A stretch of DNA of 64,000 bases from Bacillota bacterium. GTDB taxonomy: Bacteria > Bacillota > Clostridia > Lachnospirales > Lachnospiraceae. The first letter of the stretch is position 1, and each line of letters opens with the position of its first letter. A model generated the notes under the pieces. The model was not told where the DNA came from. It did not search any database and was given only the letters and a program-made list of their open reading frames with translations. The DNA lies in contig JAEXAX010000015.1 of the NCBI GenBank assembly GCA_023458035.1, positions 25,055-89,054 on the forward strand. Reading direction: 5' to 3'. Shown here piece after piece: positions 46,712 through 54,576 of this stretch. The translations under genes were made by a program, and so were the position numbers.

Positions 46712-48235
46712 ATGGCAAATCAAAAAATAGAAACACCGAATATTACTGAGAACAGGACAGAGATGACCGGCCGGATGACCAAGCTGGTCATCTTTGATTT
46801 GGATGGAACCCTGCTGGATACCCTGGAGGATCTGGCGGCGGCGACCAATGCGGCCATGCAGGCCTTCGGTCATCCGATCCATTTGCCGGCAGCGGTTCGT
46901 CGGATGGTGGGCAACGGAGTGGCCAAGCTGATCGAGAGGGCGCTGCCGGCCGGTATGGCCGACCCGCAGTATGAAGCGGTGCTGGCGGCTTTTAAAGAGT
47001 ATTATAGCCGGCATAAGGCCGATCATACCAGGCCCTATGCCGGTATCACTGTCATGCTGCATGAGCTTGTTCGGCGCGGTATCGCCCTGGCGGTCGCCAG
47101 CAATAAGCCGGATACGGCCGTCAAGGCATTGGTACGGGAGTATTTCCCGGAGGTGGAGTTTGCCTATGTCATCGGCCAGAGTGACCGCCATCCGACCAAG
47201 CCCTGCCCGGATATGGTGCGGGAGGTGCTGGAGCAATTAAATATTGCCCGAGAACAGACGCTGTATGTCGGAGATTCGGAGGTCGATATTCAAACGGCCA
47301 AAGCGGCCGGCTTGCCGGCCATCGGCTGCAGCTGGGGCTTTCGTGATCTGGATGAGCTGGAGCGTGAGGGGGCGGATGTCATCATTCACCATCCGGCCGA
47401 GCTGCTGGTCTATGCCAACGCAGAGGGCGACTCTCAGCTGATCTGTATCGACGTGGACGGCACCCTGATGGGAAAGAACGGTCACATTGCGCCGGTCAAC
47501 CTGACAGCCATACAGGCGGCTATCCGCGCCGGTCACCGGATCGTCATTACCACCGGCCGGATGCCGTCGGCCACCCTGCCGCTATTAGATCAGCTTGGTT
47601 TGGCCGGGATACCGGGTTATTGCATTTGCTGTAACGGCGGTTTGATCCTCGAACTGCCGGGCGGCCGGATTTTGTACGAGAACCGGATGGACCGGGAGGT
47701 AGTCAATGAGGTGGCGGCAGCGGTGAAGAAAGCCGGCCTGCATAGTATTGCTTACACCTCGGATGGAACCGTCAGTGAAGAAGCGTCCCCGTCGTATGCT
47801 TACTATCTGCGGCGCACCGGTATGCAGGGACGCATCGTCGATTCGATCGCCGCCTGTGAGGATGTCATTCCGTATAAGACCGTAGTCTGCCACATGGAGG
47901 ATCAGGAGGCGCTGCGTCAGTTTCTCCGAACCTATGGCACTTTTGGGCGCAGTGATATCCACGCCGTCTTTACCTCAAAGGGGCTGCTGGAATACCTGCC
48001 GCTGACGACTACGAAGGGCGAAGGCCTGAAAAGACTGTGCGAGCTGATCGGCCATCCGTTGGCAAAGACGGTGGCCATCGGCGATGAGGAAAATGATATT
48101 TCGATGCTGCGGGTTGCAGCTGTCGGAATCGCTGTTCAGAATGCATCCGGGACGGTCAGATCGGAAGCGGCTCATATCACGGAAAGGACCTGTGAGGAGG
48201 GGGCCGTGGCAGAGGCATTGGAACGCTTTATATAG
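46712..48235 (+). CDS. Tandem HAD phosphatase fusion (Gph-like plus Cof-like)
   Basis: A 507-residue protein with two complete HAD phosphatase units. Unit 1 (about 25-235) is a phosphoglycolate phosphatase-like type IA enzyme: FDLDGTLLDT (D29, D31), ASNKPDTA, KPCPDMV and YVGDSEVDIQTAKAAG. Unit 2 (about 243-507) is a Cof-type IIB enzyme: CIDVDGTLM (D247, D249), ITTGRMPS, TTTKGEGLKRLCELIG and AIGDEENDISML. All four motifs of each look intact, so both may be active. Start 46712 has only a weak ribosome site; 46763 or 46775 are alternatives. It is translated right after nrdG, although substrates are unknown; a pure annotation merge is excluded because one frame is open throughout. Confidence 0.85.
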   Translation: MANQKIETPNITENRTEMTGRMTKLVIFDLDGTLLDTLEDLAAATNAAMQAFGHPIHLPAAVRRMVGNGVAKLIERALPAGMADPQYEAVLAAFKEYYSRHKADHTRPYAGITVMLHELVRRGIALAVASNKPDTAVKALVREYFPEVEFAYVIGQSDRHPTKPCPDMVREVLEQLNIAREQTLYVGDSEVDIQTAKAAGLPAIGCSWGFRDLDELEREGADVIIHHPAELLVYANAEGDSQLICIDVDGTLMGKNGHIAPVNLTAIQAAIRAGHRIVITTGRMPSATLPLLDQLGLAGIPGYCICCNGGLILELPGGRILYENRMDREVVNEVAAAVKKAGLHSIAYTSDGTVSEEASPSYAYYLRRTGMQGRIVDSIAACEDVIPYKTVVCHMEDQEALRQFLRTYGTFGRSDIHAVFTSKGLLEYLPLTTTKGEGLKRLCELIGHPLAKTVAIGDEENDISMLRVAAVGIAVQNASGTVRSEAAHITERTCEEGAVAEALERFI

Positions 48236-48279
48236 GCAGAAGACCGAGGAAAAAGCACCGGGAGAAAGTAGGGTAGCAC

Positions 48280-48309
48280 TTGCCAGGTGGGCATACTTAG
48301 TGATATGAT
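48280..48309 (+). promoter_or_regulatory. Promoter of the YidC-sulfatase operon
   Basis: TTGCCA (48280-48285), 18-bp spacer, TATGAT (48304-48309). A short inverted repeat TGATC...GATCA (48306-48325) followed by TTTTT overlaps the -10 and start region. No terminator is seen between the HAD gene and this promoter. Confidence 0.6.
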
Positions 48310-48377
48310 CGATTTGGCCTGATCATTTTTAGAAATATCAGCCGGACTATATGGAAATTAAGGGGATGAAATAAGGA

Positions 48378-51359
48378 ATGGGTGATTTTCTATACGGTGC
48401 TTTTATTGAACCGATCAAACTATTGTTGGAAGTGATCTTCTCGTTTTCCTATCGTTTAACGGAAAATGTCGGCGTGTCGATCGTGGCAGTCAGCCTGGCG
48501 GTTAATTTTTTGATTCTTCCGCTATATAAGAAATCGGATGCGATTCAGGAAGCGGAGCGAGCGCAGCAAAAGAAGATGGCAGGCTGGGTCTCGCATATCA
48601 AATCAACCTTTAAGGGTGATGAAAGATTTATGATGCTGTCGGCCTATTATAAAGAACAACATTACCAGCCGTATTATGCATTACGCGGCTCGCTTTCACT
48701 GCTGCTGCAGATCCCGTTTTTTATGGCGGCCTACGGCTATCTGTCGCATCTGCCTTTGTTGCAGGGGGCTTCCTTTGCTTTTATCAGGGATCTCGGTCAG
48801 CCGGATGCCTTGCTGCACTTCGGCGGCATGGAGATCCATCTGTTACCGATTCTGATGACAGTGATCAATCTACTGTCCGGTTATATTTATACCAGGGGCG
48901 CTCTGTGGAAGGAAAAGCTGCAGCTGATCGTCATGGCATTGCTGTTTTTAGTATTGCTGTATGACTGCCCAGCCGGCCTGGTTCTATACTGGACGCTGAA
49001 TAATATATTCTCATTTGGAAAAAATATCTTTATGAAGGTGATTCCAAGCCCGCAAAAAGTGTTTGCGGGCTTAGCTTCGTTATCCGGTTTTGTGCTGCTG
49101 GCGGTGCAGCTGTTAAGCGGCCATATGTCGACAGCCAAGCGAATGGTCTTTTTAACAGCTTTGTTTTACCTGTTCCAGCTTCCGCTGTTCCTGTATCTGC
49201 TGAAACGGCAGTGGAAACGGCCGGCCGGCAAAACGGAGCAAGCTCCGACAGAAAGACGCTCCGGATATACGGCCGCAGGCTGCATCGGAACGGCGGTGCT
49301 GGCCGGGGGACTGTTTGCGGTCATGGCCAAGACCGGCCGGCTGGCGACCACTTCTAAGCTGCTGTTTGCGGAAGCGGCGCTGTATTTGGTGGTAGCGGCA
49401 GCGGTGGCAGGGCTGAAAAAAAGCGGAAAACCGATGGTAAGCTTCGGTCGGGCATTCTCGACTGCAAAGCGGCAGACACCGAGCAAAGACGCAGCCGGGA
49501 TTTTCTTTATGAGCGGCCTGCTGCTGGCTCTGCTCTGCGGTGTGCTGATTCCGCTATCGGTGGTGTCTGCTTCGCCGATGGAATTTATCAACGTTCATCA
49601 TTATGTCAATCCGATTCAATATGTCTTTAGTACGGCAGCGGTGGCCGTGGGGCTGTTTTTGGTATGGAACGGTGTGGTCTTCTGTTTTTTACCGGCCAAA
49701 AGCAGACAGATTTGGGCGGGTCTGATCACGGTGCTGGCCGGCGCGGCCTTATTAAATTACTTTGTATTCAGCTATCGGTTCGGCAATCTGTCGGCCAGAT
49801 TGCAGTTTGCGGAGTTGCCAATGTTTTCTGACAGGGATTTGTGGATCAATTTGTCGGCCGGCGCAGCGGCGGCAGCGGTTACCCTGTATTTCTTCTTCAG
49901 AAGAAGAAAGCTGCTCGGCCGGATCCTGGCAGTCTTTTTGCTCTGCGTGATAACTTTGGCAGGCTACAACTATGTCAAGATGGGGAAGGAACTGAAAAAT
50001 TCGGATATTGTTGCTAAGGCTCAGCAAAAGTCAACATCGACCGAGCAGATCCTGCCTCTGAGCAAAAAAGGAACAAATGTGGTCGTGATCATGCTGGATC
50101 GCGCCATCGGTGCCTATATTCCGTTTATCATGGAAGAACGGCCGGAACTGAAAGAGATTTTCAGCGGCTTTACCTTCTATCCGAATACCATTTCATACGG
50201 CCCGTTCACGAATTTCGGTGCGCCGTCGTTGTTCGGCGGATATGAATATACGCCGAAGAAAATCAATGAGAGAACGACAGAGTCGTTGAAGGACAAGCAT
50301 AATGAGGCGCTGCGAGTGCTGCCGACACTGTTCTCACAGCATGATTATCAGGTGACGATCTGCGATCCGCCGTATGCCGGTTATACCTGGTATCCGGACC
50401 TGTCGATCTATGACGACCTGAAGAATACCAAGGCCTACCATACCGAAACCGGTGAATACCTGCATCTGTTATCGAAAGAGGAACAGACTTCCCTGCACCC
50501 GGAATTATTAAAAAGAAACTTTTTTGCCTACAGTATCTATCAGATCCTGCCGACCTTTTTGAAGGCGCCGGCTTATGACCAGGGCAATTATTACGCAACG
50601 ACCAAGAACTCCATGAATGCCGCTTTTTTAAATCATTTTGCGATGCTTCGCAATATGACAGACCTGACGGCGATCAGTGACGATGCGCAGAATAATTGTA
50701 TACTTATCCAAAACTCGACTACGCACGAACCGGTCATTCTTAAGAAACCATCCTATCTGCCGTCGACTGATGCCTATTATCGGGGACCGGCAGAATCCAG
50801 AAACCTGGATGGGGTAGAGATGAAGATGGAGAATGAGGAGCAGCAGTCGCATTATGACGTGAATGTGGCCTCCATGATCCAGCTGGGGCGCTGGCTACAG
50901 TATTTGAAAGATCATGATGCCTATGATAATACCAGGATCGTGATCACGGCCGATCACGGCAGACCGACCGCCCAGTTCAGCAATATGCTGTTTAAGGATG
51001 TTGATGTAGCCTTTGTTAACCCGCTGCTGCTGATGAAGGATTTTAATGCGTCCGGCAGTCTGAAAACAGATACGGCCTTTATGACCAATGCGGATACGCC
51101 GACCTTTATCACAAAGGACATTATCCGGCAGCCGACCAATCCGTTTACCGGCCGGCCGATCACTGATGAGGCGAAGCATCAGGGGGATCAGATCATTACC
51201 ATGTCCCGTCATTACAGTGTCCTGACCAATAACGGCAATGTATTCGATACCGGCGATGCGCCCTGGTATGCTGTCGGCAAGGATATTTTTGATCCTGACA
51301 GCTGGCAGTCGCTTGGACCGGACAATGCCGCAGAACAGTATCCGAAGGAGGTAAAGTAG
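48378..51359 (+). CDS. YidC/Oxa1-like domain fused to membrane linker and sulfatase/LtaS-type domain
   Basis: A 993-residue membrane protein I know only as an unusual architecture. Residues 1-215 are a YidC/Oxa1-like insertase core (SIVAVSLAVNFLILPLYKKS, cytoplasmic hairpin, ALRGSLSLLLQIPFFMAAYG, YDCPAGLVLYWTLNNIFSF). Canonical YidC has Arg at the position of N43. About 230-540 holds roughly eight more helices. The C-terminal part (about 565-993) is an alkaline-phosphatase superfamily domain as in sulfatases, LtaS and EptA: NVVVIMLD (D574), GPFTNFGAPS with likely nucleophile T611, and TADHG (D859, H860). It is probably outside the cell and may transfer or remove phospho-substituents. It leads a three-gene operon with a TagF-like transferase and a nucleotidyltransferase fusion. 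Confidence 0.85.
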   Translation: MGDFLYGAFIEPIKLLLEVIFSFSYRLTENVGVSIVAVSLAVNFLILPLYKKSDAIQEAERAQQKKMAGWVSHIKSTFKGDERFMMLSAYYKEQHYQPYYALRGSLSLLLQIPFFMAAYGYLSHLPLLQGASFAFIRDLGQPDALLHFGGMEIHLLPILMTVINLLSGYIYTRGALWKEKLQLIVMALLFLVLLYDCPAGLVLYWTLNNIFSFGKNIFMKVIPSPQKVFAGLASLSGFVLLAVQLLSGHMSTAKRMVFLTALFYLFQLPLFLYLLKRQWKRPAGKTEQAPTERRSGYTAAGCIGTAVLAGGLFAVMAKTGRLATTSKLLFAEAALYLVVAAAVAGLKKSGKPMVSFGRAFSTAKRQTPSKDAAGIFFMSGLLLALLCGVLIPLSVVSASPMEFINVHHYVNPIQYVFSTAAVAVGLFLVWNGVVFCFLPAKSRQIWAGLITVLAGAALLNYFVFSYRFGNLSARLQFAELPMFSDRDLWINLSAGAAAAAVTLYFFFRRRKLLGRILAVFLLCVITLAGYNYVKMGKELKNSDIVAKAQQKSTSTEQILPLSKKGTNVVVIMLDRAIGAYIPFIMEERPELKEIFSGFTFYPNTISYGPFTNFGAPSLFGGYEYTPKKINERTTESLKDKHNEALRVLPTLFSQHDYQVTICDPPYAGYTWYPDLSIYDDLKNTKAYHTETGEYLHLLSKEEQTSLHPELLKRNFFAYSIYQILPTFLKAPAYDQGNYYATTKNSMNAAFLNHFAMLRNMTDLTAISDDAQNNCILIQNSTTHEPVILKKPSYLPSTDAYYRGPAESRNLDGVEMKMENEEQQSHYDVNVASMIQLGRWLQYLKDHDAYDNTRIVITADHGRPTAQFSNMLFKDVDVAFVNPLLLMKDFNASGSLKTDTAFMTNADTPTFITKDIIRQPTNPFTGRPITDEAKHQGDQIITMSRHYSVLTNNGNVFDTGDAPWYAVGKDIFDPDSWQSLGPDNAAEQYPKEVK

Positions 51360-51387
51360 TAGTTTCTACAATTATTACGAATACGAG

Positions 51388-52632
51388 ATGAAAATGATCT
51401 ATTTATATATTGATCCGGGAACCGGCAGCATGCTGTTTTCCATCCTGATCGGTGTGATTGCGGCATTGTTGTTTGTGCTGAGGAAGGTGCTGCTGACACT
51501 GAAATTTTACCTGTCGGGGGGCAAGGCGGTCGCTGCCGCCGCGGATAAGCTGCCCTATGTGATTTTCAGCGACAGTAAGCGCTACTGGAATGTCTTTAAA
51601 CCGATCTGCGACGAGTTTGAGAAACGACAAACGGTGGTGCATTACTATACCGCCTCGCCGGATGATCCGGCCCTGGACGTGCCGTACAAATATGTGAAGT
51701 GCAGCTTTATCGGCGAGGGCAATAAGGCCTTTGTGAAATTAAATTTATTGTCGGCCAATATTTGCTTATCAACCACACCGGGACTGGAGGTCTACCAATG
51801 GAAGCGGTCCAAGGATATCGACTGGTATATTCATATGTTTCATGCGGTGGATGAAGGCCTGGGCTATCGGATGTTCGGTATGGATTTCTATGACGCGGTC
51901 GTATTGACCGGTGCCTTTCAGGAACGATACATCCGTATCTTGGAAGAAAAAAGAGAATTGCCGGCCAAGGAAACCGTGGTGGTGGGCTGCGATTATCTTG
52001 ATACGATGGCCGAACGCTTGGCGGCGGTTGCTCCGACGGCGGTCGCAGAAGCGCGTCAAACGACCGTTTTACTGGCTCCGTCCTGGGGGCCGAGCGCCAT
52101 TCTCAGCACCTATGGGGAGAAGATGATCGACGCTCTGCTGGCAACCGGTTTTCAGATCATCATTCGTCCGCATCCGCAGTCGTTTGTCTCTGAGAAGGCA
52201 TTGATGGATCGCCTGACGGCTAAGTATCAGGCTGAGCCGAAGCTGACCTGGAACTATGACAATGATAATTTTGAGGCTTTGCAGAGCGCTGATGTGCTGA
52301 TTACGGATTTTTCCGGTATTATTTTCGATTTTACCATGGTCTTTGATAAGCCGATTATTTATGCCGATACTCAGTTTGACGCAGCCATATATGATGCCTG
52401 CTGGGTGGATGAGCCCTTATGGCGCTTTCAGATTTTGCCGCAGCTTGGGATCGAACTGAAGGAAGAGAAGCTGCAGGATTTGAACGCACTGATCAATCAA
52501 CTGCTGACGGATGACAAATATAAGGAGGGGCGTGCGGCCATCCGCAGTCAGGTTTGGCAGTATCGTGGGGAGGCGGCGGCCAGAACCGTAGATTACATGA
52601 TGGAAAAATATCGTGCATTAACAAACGAATAA
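51388..52632 (+). CDS. CDP-glycerol glycerophosphotransferase-like (TagF-like) protein
   Basis: A 414-residue protein with one N-terminal membrane helix (YIDPGTGSMLFSILIGVIAA, about 7-30) and a cytoplasmic GT-B-like catalytic part. IIIRPHPQ (H262) and SADVLITDFSGIIFDF with DKPIIYAD match the donor-binding region of TagF/TarF polyol-phosphate transferases, which use CDP-glycerol or CDP-ribitol. It would add polyol phosphate to a lipid-linked or surface glycan. DPGTGS at the N-terminus is common in surface polysaccharide loci. There is no convincing ribosome site at 51388, so translation may depend on coupling to the upstream gene, 28 bp away. Confidence 0.82.
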   Translation: MKMIYLYIDPGTGSMLFSILIGVIAALLFVLRKVLLTLKFYLSGGKAVAAAADKLPYVIFSDSKRYWNVFKPICDEFEKRQTVVHYYTASPDDPALDVPYKYVKCSFIGEGNKAFVKLNLLSANICLSTTPGLEVYQWKRSKDIDWYIHMFHAVDEGLGYRMFGMDFYDAVVLTGAFQERYIRILEEKRELPAKETVVVGCDYLDTMAERLAAVAPTAVAEARQTTVLLAPSWGPSAILSTYGEKMIDALLATGFQIIIRPHPQSFVSEKALMDRLTAKYQAEPKLTWNYDNDNFEALQSADVLITDFSGIIFDFTMVFDKPIIYADTQFDAAIYDACWVDEPLWRFQILPQLGIELKEEKLQDLNALINQLLTDDKYKEGRAAIRSQVWQYRGEAAARTVDYMMEKYRALTNE

Positions 52633-52645
52633 CGGAGGGAGCAAT

Positions 52646-54469
52646 ATGCAGGCAGTGATACTGGCAGCGGGCATGGGAAAGCGTTTGAAGGATCTGACTA
52701 ATAACAATACGAAGTGTATGGTCAAAGTCAATGGTGTATCCATGATCGAAAGGCTGCTACACCAGATAGAGAGAAAGGATTTTTCAAGGATCATCATCGT
52801 GGTCGGTTATATGGGACAGGCTCTGATGGATTATATTCAGACCCTGAATATTAAAACGCCGATTGAGTATATCGACAATCCGATCTATGACAAGACCAAC
52901 AACATCTACTCGCTGGCACTGGCCAAAGGGAGGTTGTGCGAAGAAGACACGATTTTATTTGAATCGGATTTGATCTTTGAGGATGCGGTGCTCGATGCCC
53001 TGCTGGAAGATGAAAGAGAGACCCTGGCCCTGGTGGATCATTATGAGAGCTGGATGGACGGTACCTGTGTGAAGCTGGCCGATGATGACAGTATTGTGGC
53101 CTTTGTTCCCGGCAAAGAGTTTGATTTCAATAGTCGGGATGAGTATTTTAAGACTGTCAATATTTATAAATTCAGCAAACAGTTTTCAAAGACCCATTAT
53201 GTGCCGTTTCTGGAGGCCTATCAAAAGGCTCTGGGCTCGAATGAGTATTATGAGCAGGTGCTGCGAATGATCACCATGCTCGATCTGCCGGAGATCAAGG
53301 GCAAGCGGTTAAACGGACAGAAGTGGTATGAGATCGATGATATTCAGGATCTGGATATCGCAGAATCTATGTTCGCCCCGAGTGATGAGGAACGTGTCAG
53401 ACGGATGCAGGGGCGCTTCGGCGGGTATTGGCGCTATCCGAAGCTGTTGGATTTTTGTTATCTGGTGAATCCGTATTTTCCGCCGCGCAAGTTGATTGAC
53501 GAGATGAAAGCGAATTTTGAAACGCTGTTAACCCAATACCCATCCGGTTTGCGGGTGAACTCGCTGCTGGCAGCGAAGAATTTCGGTATTAATGAGAAAA
53601 ATATCCTGGTCGGGAACGGGGCGGCGGAGTTGATTAAGAGCCTGATGTCTCGGTTGTCCGGAACGGTCGGTATCATCCGGCCGACCTTTGAAGAATATTC
53701 CCATCGCTATCCGCAGGAGCGAACCGTTGTATACAGGCCCGAAAATGACCTATACCAATACAATGAAGAGGATTTGATCCGATATTTTACGAAGCATCGG
53801 ATCGACAACCTGATTCTGATCAATCCGGATAATCCGTCCGGTAATTATATAGGCAAGCAGGGACTGTACCGATTGGTTAAATGGACAGCCGGACAGGGCA
53901 TTCGCCTGATCGTCGATGAGTCCTTTGCGGACTTTGCCGATGAAGCTGACAGCTCGGTGCTGGAGCAGGAGTTGCTGGAGCGGTATTCGCATCTCTGGGT
54001 GATGAAGAGCATTTCTAAATCCTACGGTGTGCCGGGCTTACGTCTGGGTGTGTTGGCTTCCGGAGATGAGGCGCTGATTGCCGAGCTGAAAAAGGATGTG
54101 GCGATCTGGAATATTAATTCCTTTGCGGAGTTTTATTTACAGATCGAAGAGAAATACAAAAAGAGCTATGTGCAGGGGCTGGAGCTGTTTAAAGCGGAAA
54201 GAGCCAGATATATCAATGAGCTGTCTGCCATCAAAGGCCTGCGCATCATTCCGTCTCAGGCCAATTATGTGATGGCGGAGCTGACAAACGGTATGACAGC
54301 GGAGCGGCTGACCAGGCGGCTGTTGGTAAAGCACAATATCCTGATCAAAAATTTGAATGATAAGCTGAATGTGTCCGGCCGGCACTATGTCCGTCTGGCG
54401 ATCAGAAACACGGAAGAAAATAAGCGACTGGCAGAGGCTCTGCGTTTTGAGCTGGAAGCAGGCAAGTGA
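52646..54469 (+). CDS. LicC-like cytidylyltransferase fused to PLP aminotransferase-fold enzyme
   Basis: A 607-residue fusion. Residues 1-235 are a nucleotidyltransferase close to choline-phosphate cytidylyltransferase LicC: ILAAGMGKRLKDLTNNNTKC, VNGVSMIER, ESDLIFED and a KWYEIDD metal site. Residues about 260-607 are a fold-type I PLP enzyme like histidinol-phosphate aminotransferase and CobD: LVGNGAAELI, INPDNPSGNY, VDESFADF and PLP lysine K458 in SISKSYGVPGLRLG. Likely reaction: make an amino-alcohol phosphate or aminophosphonate and activate it as a CDP derivative. The Treponema PntC protein has a similar fusion; C. jejuni capsule enzymes of the PLP family make ethanolamine phosphate or serinol phosphate. 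No PEP mutase gene is in the window. ACGGAGGGAG precedes the start. Confidence 0.83.
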   Translation: MQAVILAAGMGKRLKDLTNNNTKCMVKVNGVSMIERLLHQIERKDFSRIIIVVGYMGQALMDYIQTLNIKTPIEYIDNPIYDKTNNIYSLALAKGRLCEEDTILFESDLIFEDAVLDALLEDERETLALVDHYESWMDGTCVKLADDDSIVAFVPGKEFDFNSRDEYFKTVNIYKFSKQFSKTHYVPFLEAYQKALGSNEYYEQVLRMITMLDLPEIKGKRLNGQKWYEIDDIQDLDIAESMFAPSDEERVRRMQGRFGGYWRYPKLLDFCYLVNPYFPPRKLIDEMKANFETLLTQYPSGLRVNSLLAAKNFGINEKNILVGNGAAELIKSLMSRLSGTVGIIRPTFEEYSHRYPQERTVVYRPENDLYQYNEEDLIRYFTKHRIDNLILINPDNPSGNYIGKQGLYRLVKWTAGQGIRLIVDESFADFADEADSSVLEQELLERYSHLWVMKSISKSYGVPGLRLGVLASGDEALIAELKKDVAIWNINSFAEFYLQIEEKYKKSYVQGLELFKAERARYINELSAIKGLRIIPSQANYVMAELTNGMTAERLTRRLLVKHNILIKNLNDKLNVSGRHYVRLAIRNTEENKRLAEALRFELEAGK

Positions 54470-54496
54470 CCTGTCTTACCGCTTCTCTGTGAAAAC

Positions 54497-54553
54497 TAAA
54501 AAAGGATGGTGCCCACGCCCGAAGCATTTCGGGAAGGGGCGCCATCCTTTTTT
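54497..54553. terminator. Bidirectional terminator with inner hairpin
   Basis: AAAAAAGGATGGTGCC pairs with GGCGCCATCCTTTTTT (54497-54512, 54538-54553), and CCCGAA-GCAT-TTCGGG folds inside. A-run and T-run on the two sides serve both the operon and the convergent capA gene. Confidence 0.9.
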
Positions 54554-54576
54554 GGTTGGTGTGATAAAGCTTAGCG

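Noticed and set aside
48378..49020. Call of a normal YidC insertase
   Set aside because: The groove Arg is missing and the protein continues into a large extracellular enzyme domain, so the plain annotation would mislead.
52646..54469. Firm assignment to phosphonate biosynthesis (PntC)
   Set aside because: No PEP mutase or phosphonopyruvate decarboxylase is in the window; the PLP half also fits phosphoserine or phosphothreonine decarboxylases.
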